A stretch of 64,000 nt of DNA from Dyadobacter fermentans (GTDB taxonomy: Bacteria; Bacteroidota; Bacteroidia; Cytophagales; Spirosomataceae): contig NZ_JAHXBN010000010.1 in the NCBI RefSeq assembly GCF_019924045.1, positions 806,001 through 870,000 on the forward strand, given 5' to 3'. The position numbers and the translations under genes are program-made. Below the pieces are notes generated by a model. The model searched no databases and was not told where the DNA came from. It saw nothing but the letters and a program-made list of their open reading frames with translations. Below are positions 44,756 to 53,910 of the stretch, in pieces. Numbering within the stretch: the first letter of the stretch is position 1; every line of letters begins with the position of its first letter.

Positions 44756-46207
44756 ATGGAAAACCACGGAAAGGCATCCGGAAATACCACCAAAAGAAGG
44801 GATTTTATCAAGGCCGGTGCATTGGTCGCCGGCGGTTTCATGATCGTCCCGCGGCACGTACTGGGCCGCGGCTTCATCCCTCCGAGCGACAAGCTCAATA
44901 TCGCGGCGGTAGGCTGCGGCGGCAAGGCCGACTTCAATATCAAACAAGCATATAACAATGGTACGGAAAACATCGTCGCGCTCTGCGATGTAGACGACCG
45001 GCAATCGGAAAAGTACCGCAAGCAGTTCCCCAACGCACCTTACTATAAGGATTTTCGCAAAATGTTCGAGAAGGAGGCCAAGACGTTCGATGCGGTCATC
45101 GTCACCACGCCCGATCATATGCACTATCCCGTTGCGATCGCTGCAATGGAGCTCGGGAAACATGTATATGTTGAAAAACCATTAACAAAAGATATTTGGG
45201 AAGCCCGGATGCTGACTGAGGCTGCCAAAAAATATAAGGTGGTAACCCAAATGGGCAACCAGGGCAGCAGCAGCGACGGTACCCGCAACACGGAAGCGCT
45301 CGTACAGTCGGGGGCGATCGGGGATGTGCATACGATCGAGGTGTGGACGGACCGGCCCGTGTGGCCGCAAGGCGTGAAATCACCGAAAGACAAGGGCGAG
45401 TCGCAACCCGTACCGGCGGGTGTCGACTGGGATCTGTGGCTCGGTACGGCCCCCAAACGGGACTACCACGAAGCCTACATGCCTTTCCGCTGGCGTGGTT
45501 ACTGGGATTTCGGCACCGGCGCATTAGGCGATATGGGCTGCCATTTCCTTGACGTGCCCTTCCGGGCCTTGAAACTCGGTTACCCAACCTCCGTAGAATG
45601 CAGTGTCGGTTCGGTATACGCCGATTTCTTCCAGCAAGCATTTTTCGACGACGTAGCGCCGCCTTCGGCGAACATCCATTTAAAATTCCCTTCGAAAACA
45701 CCCGGCAAGGAAATCAACCTCAACTGGTACGACGGCGGGATGCGTCCGCAGCTGCCGGATGGCTGTGATTACAAAACCGTGTTTGGTAGCGTTGATGGTG
45801 GAATCTTATTTATAGGTACAAAAGGCATTATCAGCGCGGAGATGTTCGGTGAAAACCCGCGGCTATGGCCGGAGAAGAAATTCGCGAACGTGCGGATTGC
45901 GACCAAGTCGCGTGCATTGGTGCAAGGCGGCTGGCAGGGGCATCAGCAACAGTTCGTGCAGGCTTGTAAAAAAGGATATGGGACTTATACGAGCTCTTCA
46001 TTCGACCAGTCGGGGCCTTTGACGGAGATTGTGCTCATGGGCAACCTCGCCGTGCGCTCCTACCTGCACCGCGAAGCGAAGGCGGATGGAAAGGGTTTCA
46101 ACTTCCCCGGCCGCCAGCGGCTGATGTGGGATGGGGCCAGTATGAAGATTACCAACTTCGATATCGCGAACCAGTTTGTGAAAAGGGTCTATCGGACGGG
46201 ATGGTGA
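44756..46207 (+). CDS. Gfo/Idh/MocA family oxidoreductase, Tat-exported
   Basis: 483 aa with a twin-arginine leader (KRRDFIKAGALVAGG at about 16-30), so folded export to the periplasm with bound NAD(P) is expected. Rossmann fold (NIAAVGCGGKADF), intact EKP motif (HVYVEKPLTK) and the C-terminal Gfo/Idh substrate domain (FRWRGYWDFGTGALGDMGCH). Closest in style to Bacteroidota periplasmic glycosidases and dehydrogenases of this fold that use a NAD redox step. Contrasts with the gene at 0.9 kb, which is cytoplasmic and lacks the EKP lysine. Substrate unknown. Confidence 0.9.
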   Translation: MENHGKASGNTTKRRDFIKAGALVAGGFMIVPRHVLGRGFIPPSDKLNIAAVGCGGKADFNIKQAYNNGTENIVALCDVDDRQSEKYRKQFPNAPYYKDFRKMFEKEAKTFDAVIVTTPDHMHYPVAIAAMELGKHVYVEKPLTKDIWEARMLTEAAKKYKVVTQMGNQGSSSDGTRNTEALVQSGAIGDVHTIEVWTDRPVWPQGVKSPKDKGESQPVPAGVDWDLWLGTAPKRDYHEAYMPFRWRGYWDFGTGALGDMGCHFLDVPFRALKLGYPTSVECSVGSVYADFFQQAFFDDVAPPSANIHLKFPSKTPGKEINLNWYDGGMRPQLPDGCDYKTVFGSVDGGILFIGTKGIISAEMFGENPRLWPEKKFANVRIATKSRALVQGGWQGHQQQFVQACKKGYGTYTSSSFDQSGPLTEIVLMGNLAVRSYLHREAKADGKGFNFPGRQRLMWDGASMKITNFDIANQFVKRVYRTGW

Positions 46208-46227
46208 CAGCGACAAATCCTGCATTG

Positions 46228-46404
46228 TTGTTGCATGCCTACGGCATTTGCGATCATCGGTTATTATGTATTTTCTATCAATGTTACGTCGCTGACGCGA
46301 CTGGACATCCGACAGCAAAGTACCGTTAGGTACGTAATATTGGTAGAAAGGTAATGTTAACCTACAAACCTAAATCCCGTAGGGATGTAACATCCATACG
46401 AATC
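46228..46404. repeat. REP-like element with at least five palindromes
   Basis: Successive perfect palindromes with 3-4 base loops: ATGCC-tac-GGCAT (46235-46247), GTCGC-tgac-GCGAC (46288-46301), GTACC-gtta-GGTAC (46320-46333), ATCCC-gta-GGGAT (46374-46386) and overlapping GGATG-taa-CATCC. It separates the convergent Gfo/Idh and pdxJ genes. Architecture parallels the element at 762-905 but the stem sequences differ, so a second family is likely. No ORF. Confidence 0.7.
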
Positions 46405-47124
46405 CTACAACTCCAGCTCCCGCAGATACATCTGGATCGTGTTTTCTAGTCCTATATATAATGCGTCACAAATCAATGCATGCCCGATGGAAACTTCATC
46501 CAGCCATGGAATGCTTTGTTTCAAAAAATGAAGATTATCGAGGCTCAAATCGTGGCCCGCATTTAGTCCGAGTCCAACTTCGCGCGCCTTCTCAGCAGCT
46601 TTGATAAATGGCAGCACCGCTTTCTGACGGTTTTCGAAATAACCGGCTGCGAAAGGCTCCGTATAAAGTTCGACGCGGTCGGCGCCGCAGATTTTGGCTC
46701 CTTCCACCATATCTTCATCGGGATCCACAAAAACAGAAACCCGGATTCCGGCGGATTTGAATGTGCCGACCAGATCGGTAAGTTGTGCGCGGTGGGTAAT
46801 TGTATCCCAGCCGGCATTGGAAGTAATAGCCCCTAATGCGTCGGGTACTAATGTTACCTGGTCGGGCTTGTTGGCCAGCACCAGCTCCACGAATTTCTTT
46901 TCCGACGGATTACCTTCGATGTTGAACTCGGTCGTAACGAACTCGCGGAGGTCGTACACATCCTGGTAGCGGATATGCCGCTCATCGGGCCGTGGGTGCA
47001 CCGTAATGCCCTGTGCCCCGAACCGCTCGCAGTCCAGCGCTACTTTCAATACATTGGGATTGTCACCGCCACGGGAATTGCGAAGGGTGGCGATCTTGTT
47101 GATGTTGACGCTTAGACGGGTCAT
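46405..47124 (-). CDS. pdxJ: Pyridoxine 5'-phosphate synthase
   Basis: 239 aa, the normal PdxJ length. TIM barrel with [18 protein letters not shown] at the N-terminus, [12 protein letters not shown] phosphate/substrate segment and [13 protein letters not shown] near the end. It condenses 1-deoxy-D-xylulose 5-phosphate with aminoacetone 3-phosphate in vitamin B6 synthesis. The upstream leader contains a 30-bp octamer array that is repeated in identical orientation before the divergent yqeY gene. Confidence 0.97.
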   Translation of the reverse strand: MTRLSVNINKIATLRNSRGGDNPNVLKVALDCERFGAQGITVHPRPDERHIRYQDVYDLREFVTTEFNIEGNPSEKKFVELVLANKPDQVTLVPDALGAITSNAGWDTITHRAQLTDLVGTFKSAGIRVSVFVDPDEDMVEGAKICGADRVELYTEPFAAGYFENRQKAVLPFIKAAEKAREVGLGLNAGHDLSLDNLHFLKQSIPWLDEVSIGHALICDALYIGLENTIQMYLRELEL

Positions 47125-47137
47125 GATGCTTTAATGA

Positions 47138-47167
47138 TTGAATGACTGAATGATTGAATGACTGAAT
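47138..47167. repeat. Octamer array, left arm of a perfect 30-bp inverted repeat
   Basis: TGAYTGAA octamers; bases 47138-47167 are the exact reverse complement of 47397-47426. The arm lies 13 bases upstream of the pdxJ start, within its probable leader. Both arms continue toward their genes with CATTAAAG. Confidence 0.9.
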
Positions 47168-47180
47168 GTGTGCGTAGGTA

Positions 47181-47210
47181 GTATGTCAAGAGCTGTCAGG
47201 TATGGTCAGT
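47181..47210 (+). repeat. Decamer words with GTCA
   Basis: gtatgtcaag, agctgtcagg, tatggtcagt: GTCA recurs exactly every 10 bases for three units, then degenerates (gggtcatggt). The words resemble the end of the array at 22981-23110. Confidence 0.65.
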
Positions 47211-47289
47211 GGGTCATGGTTGTGCAATCAGGTCGCGGGAGCGAAGTGTGCGTTTTGATTATTAGAGATGAGTTTTCAAGTGAATCACT

Positions 47290-47297
47290 AACTTTGC
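47290..47297 (+). promoter_or_regulatory. Possible -7 element for yqeY-cvpA
   Basis: Exact TAACTTTG in the pdxJ/yqeY divergent region, but without a good -33 partner 19 bases upstream. A similar exact element exists on the other strand at 47309-47316. Weak call. Confidence 0.3.
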
Positions 47298-47396
47298 CGG
47301 TCTGTTACAAATTTAGCATTCGAGTGTAGAAAAACACCGAAATCGACATTTTTAACACTAATTCAATAACAAAAGACACTGTTTGACGAGCACAAT

Positions 47397-47426
47397 ATTC
47401 AGTCATTCAATCATTCAGTCATTCAA
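47397..47426. repeat. Octamer array, right arm of a perfect 30-bp inverted repeat
   Basis: TTCAGTCA, TTCAATCA, TTCAGTCA octamers, the exact reverse complement of 47138-47167, 12 bases before the yqeY start codon. In the yqeY transcript it reads in the same sense as the left arm does in the pdxJ transcript. Confidence 0.9.
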
Positions 47427-47438
47427 CATTAAAGAAAC

Positions 47439-47888
47439 ATGTCACTAAAATCCCAAGTAGAATCCGGCATTAAGGACGCGATGCGCGCTAAAGACCAGGA
47501 TACATTACGTGCGTTGCGCGCGATCAAGTCGTTGATTTTGTTGGAAGAAACCAAAGGCGGCGCCAGCGGAGAGCTTAGCGCTGACGACGAATTGAAACTG
47601 CTGACCAAGGCTGCAAAGCAACGCCGTGAGTCAGCGGATATCTACAAAGCACAAGGCCGCGCCGATCTTTTGGAAAAAGAAGAAGCAGAGCTGGCCGTGA
47701 TCGAGCAGTTTTTGCCAAAACAATTAACCGAAGACGAGGTGAAAGCCAAATTGCAGGACATTATTGCAAGAGTAGGCGCTGCCGGACCATCGGATATGGG
47801 TAAAGTAATGGGCGTTGCCACCAAAGAGCTCGCCGGCCAGGCCGACGGGCGTGTCGTTTCTACGCTGGTTAAGGCATTGCTCGCATGA
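47439..47888 (+). CDS. GatB/YqeY domain-containing protein
   Basis: 149 aa, the full length of YqeY-type proteins. N-terminal helix pair MSLKSQVESGIKDAMRAKD, QRRESADIYKAQGRADLLEKEEAELAVIEQFLP in the middle, and the C-terminal GKVMGVATKELAGQADGRVV typical of the GatB tail domain. Related to the tRNA-binding tail of GatB amidotransferase; function of the stand-alone protein is unclear. Its stop codon overlaps the start of the CvpA gene (ATGA), so the two are co-translated. Confidence 0.95.
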   Translation: MSLKSQVESGIKDAMRAKDQDTLRALRAIKSLILLEETKGGASGELSADDELKLLTKAAKQRRESADIYKAQGRADLLEKEEAELAVIEQFLPKQLTEDEVKAKLQDIIARVGAAGPSDMGKVMGVATKELAGQADGRVVSTLVKALLA

Positions 47889-48418
47889 AATTACTGGATG
47901 TTCTCATCCTTCTTCCCCTGCTATGGGGCGCATTACATGGTTACCGCAAAGGCCTGCTGATCGAAATCATCGGGATTCTGGGCATGGTGGTAGCCATGGT
48001 TTTGGGTTTCAAATTCCTGGGCTTGGGGATGGAGGTCCTCACGCCGTATTTCAGCGAGGGCGTCGCACGGAAAATCCTGCCTTATGTGGGTTTTTCGGCG
48101 ATTTTCTTTCCAACTATCTTTCTCCTAAATCAATTCGGCTACACCATCCGGCGGTCGCTGCGGTACTCTATCCTGGGCACTTTCGACAGTTTTGCCGGCG
48201 CCATGGTGGGCGTTTTTACCTGGGTATTCGGTATCAGCGTGTTTTTCTGGCTGGTGGATGCGATCGGCGTGAAAATCCCGGCGCACCGCACGGAAGATAC
48301 TTATCTGTACCCATTGGTAGTGCCGGTAGCGCCTACGGTGATCACCAAAGGACTGTCGCTCATGCCCAAAGGCACCGACATTATCCGCGAATGGAAACGC
48401 GATTACCTCGAAGATTGA
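47885..48418 (+). CDS. CvpA family membrane protein
   Basis: 177 aa with four hydrophobic segments (about 3-20, 27-46, 66-85 and 105-125). The start KLLDVLILLPLLWGALHGYRKGLLIEIIGI matches the CvpA/colicin V production family, whose members are inner-membrane proteins linked to envelope homeostasis. ATGA overlap with yqeY. No second membrane domain is present after residue 130. Confidence 0.9.
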   Translation: MKLLDVLILLPLLWGALHGYRKGLLIEIIGILGMVVAMVLGFKFLGLGMEVLTPYFSEGVARKILPYVGFSAIFFPTIFLLNQFGYTIRRSLRYSILGTFDSFAGAMVGVFTWVFGISVFFWLVDAIGVKIPAHRTEDTYLYPLVVPVAPTVITKGLSLMPKGTDIIREWKRDYLED

Positions 48419-48464
48419 ACTTTCAATTTTCCGTCTCGGTTAAGCATTCGTTATTGACTTTCAG

Positions 48465-48472
48465 TACCTTTG
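48465..48472 (+). promoter_or_regulatory. Candidate -7 promoter element for rlmN
   Basis: Exact TACCTTTG 51 bases before the rlmN start. The -33 box is poor, so confidence is moderate only. Confidence 0.45.
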
Positions 48473-48523
48473 CAGAAAATTTACAGTTGAATGCCCTGTG
48501 TGTTTGACAGATTATAGCAGAAA

Positions 48524-49576
48524 ATGACCACGATACAGCAAAAGCAGGACATCCGTAAACTCAATGCCGACCAGATCAAAACCTGGATGACCGAACACGG
48601 AGAGAAGGCTTTCAGGGCAAAACAGATATATGAATGGATCTGGAAAAAATCGGCCCATTCATTCGACGAAATGACTAACCTTTCGCTCGCCACGCGTCAG
48701 CTGATGAACGAGCATTTCGTGATCCACTCGCTCGACGTTGCCAAAAAACAGCACAGCAACGACGGTACGATCAAATCCGCATTCAAACTTTTTGACGGTA
48801 ACCTCGTGGAAGGCGTGCTCATACCTGCAGCCGACCGCATGACCGCCTGCGTGAGCAGCCAGGTAGGGTGCTCCCTCACGTGCAAGTTCTGCGCGACAGG
48901 CTATATGGACCGCAAGCGGAACCTCGAAGCGGGGGAGATTTACGATCAGGTAGTCGCCATTGCACGGCAGGCCGAGAACACCTTCAACGCGCCATTGACC
49001 AACATTGTATATATGGGAATGGGTGAGCCGTTGCTCAACTACGCCAACGTGCTCCAATCCATCGAGTACATTACCTCGCCGGAAGGCCTCAATATGTCGC
49101 CGAAACGCATTACCGTTTCGACGGCGGGGATTGCGAAGATGATTAAGAAGCTCGCTGACGATGAAGTGCGGTTCCGTCTTGCCTTGTCGCTGCATGCGGC
49201 TAATGACGAAAAGCGCAACCAGATCATGCCGATCAACGAATCGAACTCGCTCGATAACCTGGCTGAGGCTTTGAACTATTTTTATAAGAAGACGGGCAAC
49301 CGTATTACTTTCGAATACATTGTTTTCAATAATTTCAACGACACTTTGCAGGACGCCAAGGAGCTATGGGAGTTCTGCAAGCGTGTTCCGGCCCGTGTGA
49401 ACATCATTGAATATAACCCGATCGCCGAGGCTGATTTTAAAAATACGGAGGCCGATCGTTTGGATAAATTTGCCGCTTTCCTGGAAGACAGAGGGGTTTC
49501 GGTGCACGTGAGAAGGAGTAGAGGGAAGGATATCGATGCCGCTTGCGGGCAGCTGGCTAACAAAGAAACAAACTGA
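48524..49576 (+). CDS. rlmN: Dual-specificity rRNA/tRNA adenine-C2 methyltransferase RlmN
   Basis: 350-aa radical-SAM enzyme. The cluster motif is C116-X3-C120-X2-C123 (GCSLTCKFC), preceded by the conserved C109, and C341 near the C-terminus is the methyl-carrying or resolving cysteine partner; spacing matches the Escherichia coli enzyme. It methylates C2 of A2503 in 23S rRNA and A37 in some tRNAs. The N-terminal RNA-binding helices are intact. Transcribed between cvpA and the phosphate transporter, each with its own promoter signal. Confidence 0.97.
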   Translation: MTTIQQKQDIRKLNADQIKTWMTEHGEKAFRAKQIYEWIWKKSAHSFDEMTNLSLATRQLMNEHFVIHSLDVAKKQHSNDGTIKSAFKLFDGNLVEGVLIPAADRMTACVSSQVGCSLTCKFCATGYMDRKRNLEAGEIYDQVVAIARQAENTFNAPLTNIVYMGMGEPLLNYANVLQSIEYITSPEGLNMSPKRITVSTAGIAKMIKKLADDEVRFRLALSLHAANDEKRNQIMPINESNSLDNLAEALNYFYKKTGNRITFEYIVFNNFNDTLQDAKELWEFCKRVPARVNIIEYNPIAEADFKNTEADRLDKFAAFLEDRGVSVHVRRSRGKDIDAACGQLANKETN

Positions 49577-49605
49577 GATTAACCTGACTTAACAATTTCT
49601 TAACA

Positions 49606-49633
49606 TTGGGTCGGCGGTTTATAAGTAGTTTTG
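49606..49633 (+). promoter_or_regulatory. Candidate promoter for the PiT gene
   Basis: TTG at 49606-49608, a 17-base spacer, then an exact -7 box TAGTTTTG (49626-49633), 30 bases before the start codon. Spacer is two bases short of the consensus. Confidence 0.5.
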
Positions 49634-49663
49634 CGTCAATAATTCAACCTATCAACTTCTTTT

Positions 49664-51085
49664 ATGTTTGGTCTTGAAACCGACATTTTCATCCTCCTCG
49701 CGTTTAGTATTTTAGCGGCCTGCGCATTCGAATTTGTTAATGGTTTCCACGATACCGCCAATGCGGTGGCGACGGTGATTTATACCAACTCCCTGAAACC
49801 GAATGTAGCGGTAATATGGTCGGGTTTTATGAACTTCTGCGGTGTATTCTTCGGCGGTATTGCCGTGGCGATGGGTATCGTGAACCTGCTGCCGGTAGAG
49901 TTGTTGATCGATCAGAACGTGTATCATAGTGCCGCGATGGTGTTTTCGCTACTTTTTAGCGCCATTATCTGGAACCTGGGTACCTGGTATTTCGGCTTGC
50001 CGAGTTCCAGCTCGCACACGCTCATCGGTTCGATCCTCGGCGTGGGTCTAGCATTTACCTTGATGCCTGAAAATACGCAGGGAACCGGTGTGAACTGGTC
50101 GAAAGCACAAGAGTTGTTCATGTCGCTGCTGACCTCGCCGATCTTCGGTTTCGCGCTCGCGATCATTATCATGTTTATTCTGAGAAGATCGTTGTCCAAG
50201 CCGCTCCGTGAGATTGTTTTCAGCGAACCTAAGAAAAACGAAGCGCCGCCGATCTGGATCCGCGCCATTCTGATCACGACCTGTACATTGGTAAGTTTCT
50301 TCCATGGCTCCAACGACGGCCAGAAAGGGGTAGGGCTCGTGATGCTCATTCTGATTGGTATCGTACCGGCTCATTTCGCATTGGATAATTCCAAAGACCC
50401 TGTTGGAATGAAAACCGACCTCGTTGGTATCGAGCGGGCTGTAAACAGCATTGATTCATCCCGCCTGTCGATCTCCGACCGCGCGCATTTGTATACCATT
50501 AAAGCCGAGCTGACGCATTTGCAGACGCAGATCAACAGCCCGTTGCCCGAGCACCGCCTGCCGAAAGAGCAGCGTATGGAGGCACGTCGTTCGTTGTTGT
50601 TGATAAGCCGTAATATCAAAACCATTCTGGATAACGGAGACGCGAACCTGAATGCAACCGATCTCGCATTCCTGAAAAAGCAATCGGGCAGCGAGCACGG
50701 TATCAGAAGATATACCGACTATGCTCCTGACTGGGTGATCCTCATGATTTCACTTTCCCTCGGCCTTGGAACCATGGTAGGCTGGAAGCGGATCGTGGTG
50801 ACGATCGGTGAGAAGATCGGAAAGCAGCATTTGACTTACGCTCAGGGCGCTTCCGCTGAATTAGTGGCCGCGAGTACCATCGGAGTGTCGTCTTATCTGG
50901 GTCTTCCGGTAAGTACCACACACGTACTTTCTTCCGGTATCGCGGGTTCGATGGTGGCCAGCAAAGGGGTGAAAAACCTGCAAGGCGGCACCATCCGTAA
51001 CATCGTGATTGCGTGGGTTTTGACACTGCCCGTAACCATGTTGCTGGCAGGAACGCTGTACGCATTTTTCCGCTGGATCTTGTAA
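49664..51085 (+). CDS. PiT-family inorganic phosphate transporter
   Basis: 473 aa of the PHO4/PiT family. The duplicated signature is present: FVNGFHDTANAVATV near the N-terminus and SFFHGSNDGQKGVG in the middle, each followed by a GLPSSSSHTLIGSILG or GLPVSTTHVLSSGIAG repeat. About ten membrane helices with a central cytoplasmic insert (about 245-345, charged helices). Low-affinity proton- or sodium-coupled phosphate uptake in the inner membrane. No PhoU-type partner gene is adjacent. Confidence 0.96.
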   Translation: MFGLETDIFILLAFSILAACAFEFVNGFHDTANAVATVIYTNSLKPNVAVIWSGFMNFCGVFFGGIAVAMGIVNLLPVELLIDQNVYHSAAMVFSLLFSAIIWNLGTWYFGLPSSSSHTLIGSILGVGLAFTLMPENTQGTGVNWSKAQELFMSLLTSPIFGFALAIIIMFILRRSLSKPLREIVFSEPKKNEAPPIWIRAILITTCTLVSFFHGSNDGQKGVGLVMLILIGIVPAHFALDNSKDPVGMKTDLVGIERAVNSIDSSRLSISDRAHLYTIKAELTHLQTQINSPLPEHRLPKEQRMEARRSLLLISRNIKTILDNGDANLNATDLAFLKKQSGSEHGIRRYTDYAPDWVILMISLSLGLGTMVGWKRIVVTIGEKIGKQHLTYAQGASAELVAASTIGVSSYLGLPVSTTHVLSSGIAGSMVASKGVKNLQGGTIRNIVIAWVLTLPVTMLLAGTLYAFFRWIL

Positions 51086-51106
51086 AAGTTCCTATTTTAA
51101 AGGTAT

Positions 51107-51140
51107 AAAAAGCCGCCGGGACCGTTCCCGGCGGCTTTTG
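51107..51140 (+). terminator. Rho-independent terminator
   Basis: AAAAGCCGCCGGGA / TCCCGGCGGCTTTT, a 14-bp perfect stem with a 4-base loop, 22 bases after the PiT gene. Confidence 0.93.
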
Positions 51141-51239
51141 TTTTAGCGCGGCGGCCGCACTTTCTTTGCTTTTCATTGGTTTAATATCGTAAATTCGGCA
51201 TGGATTTTAGTATTAAATAAAAGCCAATTATTCACCATA

Positions 51240-52235
51240 ATGACTACAATTGAAGCGCAGGTTAACCGCTACGGTTATGTGACGGAGGCGATCGCGGAAG
51301 ATATCGATCTGGTAGCGGAGATCAACCGCCTGAAAAAAGAAAAGAACGCGGTCATTCTCGCGCATTATTATGTGGATGGGGAAATCCAGGACCTGGCCGA
51401 TTATATAGGCGACAGTCTGGGCCTTTCGCAACAGGCAGCCGCTACCGATGCGGACATGATCGTTTTTTGCGGCGTGCACTTCATGGGCGAGACGGCCAAG
51501 ATCCTCAGTCCGAATAAAAAGGTGGTGATCCCAGACCTGAATGCAGGCTGCTCACTGGCAGATTCAGCGCCGGCCGATAAGTTTGCGGCTTTCAAAGCGC
51601 AGTACCCCGACCATATCGTGATCAGCTATATCAACTGCTCCGCGGAGATCAAGGCATTGACCGACATCGTTTGTACTTCTTCGAATGCATTGCAGATCGT
51701 AGAAAGCCTGCCGAAAGACCAGAAAATCATCTTCGCGCCGGACGCGAACCTGGGCCGCTATGTCGCGCACAAAACAGGTCGCGATATGGTGCTTTGGGAT
51801 GGTGCCTGCATTGTACACATTGATATTTCACGGGAGAAACTAGCGCAGCTGCGCGCTGAAAACCCGGACGCATTGCTGATCGCCCACCCGGAATGCAAGG
51901 AAGATATTTTGAAGCAGGCGGATTTCGTGAGTTCCACGACGGGTCTTCTGAAATTCGTGAAGGAATCGAGCCATGATAAATTTATCGTTGCAACCGAGGC
52001 AGGTATTTTGCATAAAATGAAGCAGTCGGTGCCCGACAAGAAGCTGATTCCGGCTCCCGGGTCCGATAACAATACCTGCGCTTGCTCCGAATGTCCTTAT
52101 ATGAAAATGAATACCCTTGAAAAGGTCTATAATGCGCTCCTGTACGAGCAGCCGGAGATCTTTGTTCCCGAGGATATCCGCCTGAAAGCTTATGATTCTG
52201 TGGCACGCATGCTGGAACTGAGCAAAGGCATCTGA
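51240..52235 (+). CDS. nadA: Quinolinate synthase A
   Basis: 331 aa. Condenses iminoaspartate with dihydroxyacetone phosphate to give quinolinate in NAD synthesis. The three cluster cysteines are C77 ([14 protein letters not shown]), C219 (HPECKEDIL) and one of C280/C282/C285 (CACSECPYM), for the essential 4Fe-4S cluster. Substrate loops [14 protein letters not shown] and DANLGRYV are intact. It starts an operon with nadB, 30 bases downstream. Confidence 0.97.
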   Translation: MTTIEAQVNRYGYVTEAIAEDIDLVAEINRLKKEKNAVILAHYYVDGEIQDLADYIGDSLGLSQQAAATDADMIVFCGVHFMGETAKILSPNKKVVIPDLNAGCSLADSAPADKFAAFKAQYPDHIVISYINCSAEIKALTDIVCTSSNALQIVESLPKDQKIIFAPDANLGRYVAHKTGRDMVLWDGACIVHIDISREKLAQLRAENPDALLIAHPECKEDILKQADFVSSTTGLLKFVKESSHDKFIVATEAGILHKMKQSVPDKKLIPAPGSDNNTCACSECPYMKMNTLEKVYNALLYEQPEIFVPEDIRLKAYDSVARMLELSKGI

Positions 52236-52265
52236 CACCCGATATAAAACCCTATTCCTGAAATT

Positions 52266-53846
52266 ATGCCCCAATTTGATTTTCTGATTATCGGTTCGGG
52301 AATTGCCGGACTTAGCTATGCAGCCAAATTAGCCCGTCATTTCGATGAATTGAAACAGGAAGTGTCCATCGCCGTAATCACCAAGGTTCAGGCCGATGAA
52401 ACCAACACCAAATATGCCCAGGGAGGCATTGCGGTCGTCTGGGCGGAGTCCGATTCGTTTGAAAAGCATATTCAGGACACGATGGATGCCGGGGATGAGG
52501 TCAATAAAAGGAATATCGTGGAAATCGTTGTGCGCGAGGCGCCTGAGCGTATCCAGGAGCTGATCGACTATGGAACACGTTTCGATAAGGAAAAAGGGGG
52601 CGAATACGACCTGGCTAAGGAAGGCGGGCATTCCGATCACCGCATTCTGCATTTCAAGGACATTACCGGGGCGGAAATTGAGCGGGCATTGCTGGAAGAA
52701 GTGAACCGCCATAAAAGCATTCAGATTTTTACGCATTACTACGCGGTGGAACTGATCACACAGCACCATCTGGGCGAAACGGTGTACCGCTACAGGGAAG
52801 ATATCAAATGCTTCGGCGCTTATGTGCTCAACCGCCAGACAGGTGAAGTGGAGAAGTTTCTGGCCAAAACGACGTTGCTCGCCACCGGCGGCATCGGGAA
52901 TATTTACCAAAGTACTACCAACCCCACTATCGCCACCGGCGACGGTATTGCCATGGCCTACCGCGCAAAGGGTATCTGCGATAACATGGAATTTATCCAG
53001 TTCCATCCCACGAGCTTTTACCAGCCGGGGCAGAAGCCGTCATTCCTTATTTCGGAAGCGGTTCGTGGTTTTGGAGGTGTATTAAAAAGAGCCGACGGAA
53101 GTACTTTCATGGAAAACTATGATGCACGGCTTTCGTTGGCCCCGCGCGACATCGTTGCCCGCGCTATCGACTCCGAAATGAAGAAGAACGGGGTCGACCA
53201 CGTGTACCTCGACGTCCGGCATTGCGATTACGAAAAGTTTCTCGAACATTTCCCGAACATCACCGAATACTGCCTGCAGCAAGGGGTGGATGTGCGAAAG
53301 GATATGATTCCCGTCGTGCCTGCACAGCATTATATGTGCGGGGGCGTGCGCGTGAATGAGTGGGGTAAAACCAATATCGAATTTTTGTACGCGGTGGGTG
53401 AATGCGCCTGTACAGGACTGCATGGCTCCAACCGTCTCGCTTCCAACTCCCTGCTGGAAGCCGTCGTTTTCGGGCACCGTGCCTATGAAAGCACGATTGC
53501 CAATTTCGGGAATGCGATTATCGCGCAAAACATTCCTGAGTGGGACGATAGCGGTACCACGCATCCCGAAGAGCAAGTGTTGGTAACGGAAATGACCCGC
53601 GAGCTCAACAGCATTATGTCCAATTACGTGGGTATCGTACGCACCGATCGCCGTCTCAAACGCGCTTATGACCGCCTCGAACTCCTGCACCAGGAACACG
53701 AGCAGCTGTACCGCGAATCAAAAGTGTCGGTGGCGATATGCGAGCTGAGGAACATGATCTCGGTTTCTTACCTGATCATTAAAATGGCAATGGCCCGACG
53801 CGAGAACATCGGGCTGCATTACAATGCCGATCATGTGCATGCTTAG
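52266..53846 (+). CDS. nadB: L-aspartate oxidase
   Basis: 526 aa of the succinate dehydrogenase/fumarate reductase flavoprotein fold. FAD-binding IIGSGIAGLSYAAKL at 7-21, KYAQGGIAVV, EFIQFHPTSFY, and GLHGSNRLASNSLLEAVVFG near the C-terminal half. It oxidises aspartate to iminoaspartate, the substrate of NadA just upstream; nadC is not in the window. The last two codons and stop are part of a heptamer word array (53841-53910), so the C-terminus may have been remodelled by it. Confidence 0.97.
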   Translation: MPQFDFLIIGSGIAGLSYAAKLARHFDELKQEVSIAVITKVQADETNTKYAQGGIAVVWAESDSFEKHIQDTMDAGDEVNKRNIVEIVVREAPERIQELIDYGTRFDKEKGGEYDLAKEGGHSDHRILHFKDITGAEIERALLEEVNRHKSIQIFTHYYAVELITQHHLGETVYRYREDIKCFGAYVLNRQTGEVEKFLAKTTLLATGGIGNIYQSTTNPTIATGDGIAMAYRAKGICDNMEFIQFHPTSFYQPGQKPSFLISEAVRGFGGVLKRADGSTFMENYDARLSLAPRDIVARAIDSEMKKNGVDHVYLDVRHCDYEKFLEHFPNITEYCLQQGVDVRKDMIPVVPAQHYMCGGVRVNEWGKTNIEFLYAVGECACTGLHGSNRLASNSLLEAVVFGHRAYESTIANFGNAIIAQNIPEWDDSGTTHPEEQVLVTEMTRELNSIMSNYVGIVRTDRRLKRAYDRLELLHQEHEQLYRESKVSVAICELRNMISVSYLIIKMAMARRENIGLHYNADHVHA

Positions 53847-53910
53847 AGTTCAAAGCTTAAAGCTCAAATTTCAGAGCTTACGGCTTAGAGCCTAAGGCTT
53901 ACAGCCTAGA
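53841..53910. repeat. Heptamer word array, 10 units, spanning two stop codons
   Basis: Ten consecutive 7-mers: gcttaga, gttcaaa, gcttaaa, gctcaaa, tttcaga, gcttacg, gcttaga, gcctaag, gcttaca, gcctaga. Consensus GCTTANA. The first unit holds the nadB stop codon and the last two encode the final residues and stop of the convergent haloperoxidase gene. Confidence 0.88.

Noticed and set aside
47138..47426. Insertion sequence with terminal repeats
   Set aside because: No transposase in the 229-bp core and no target-site duplication seen; kept as an array finding instead.
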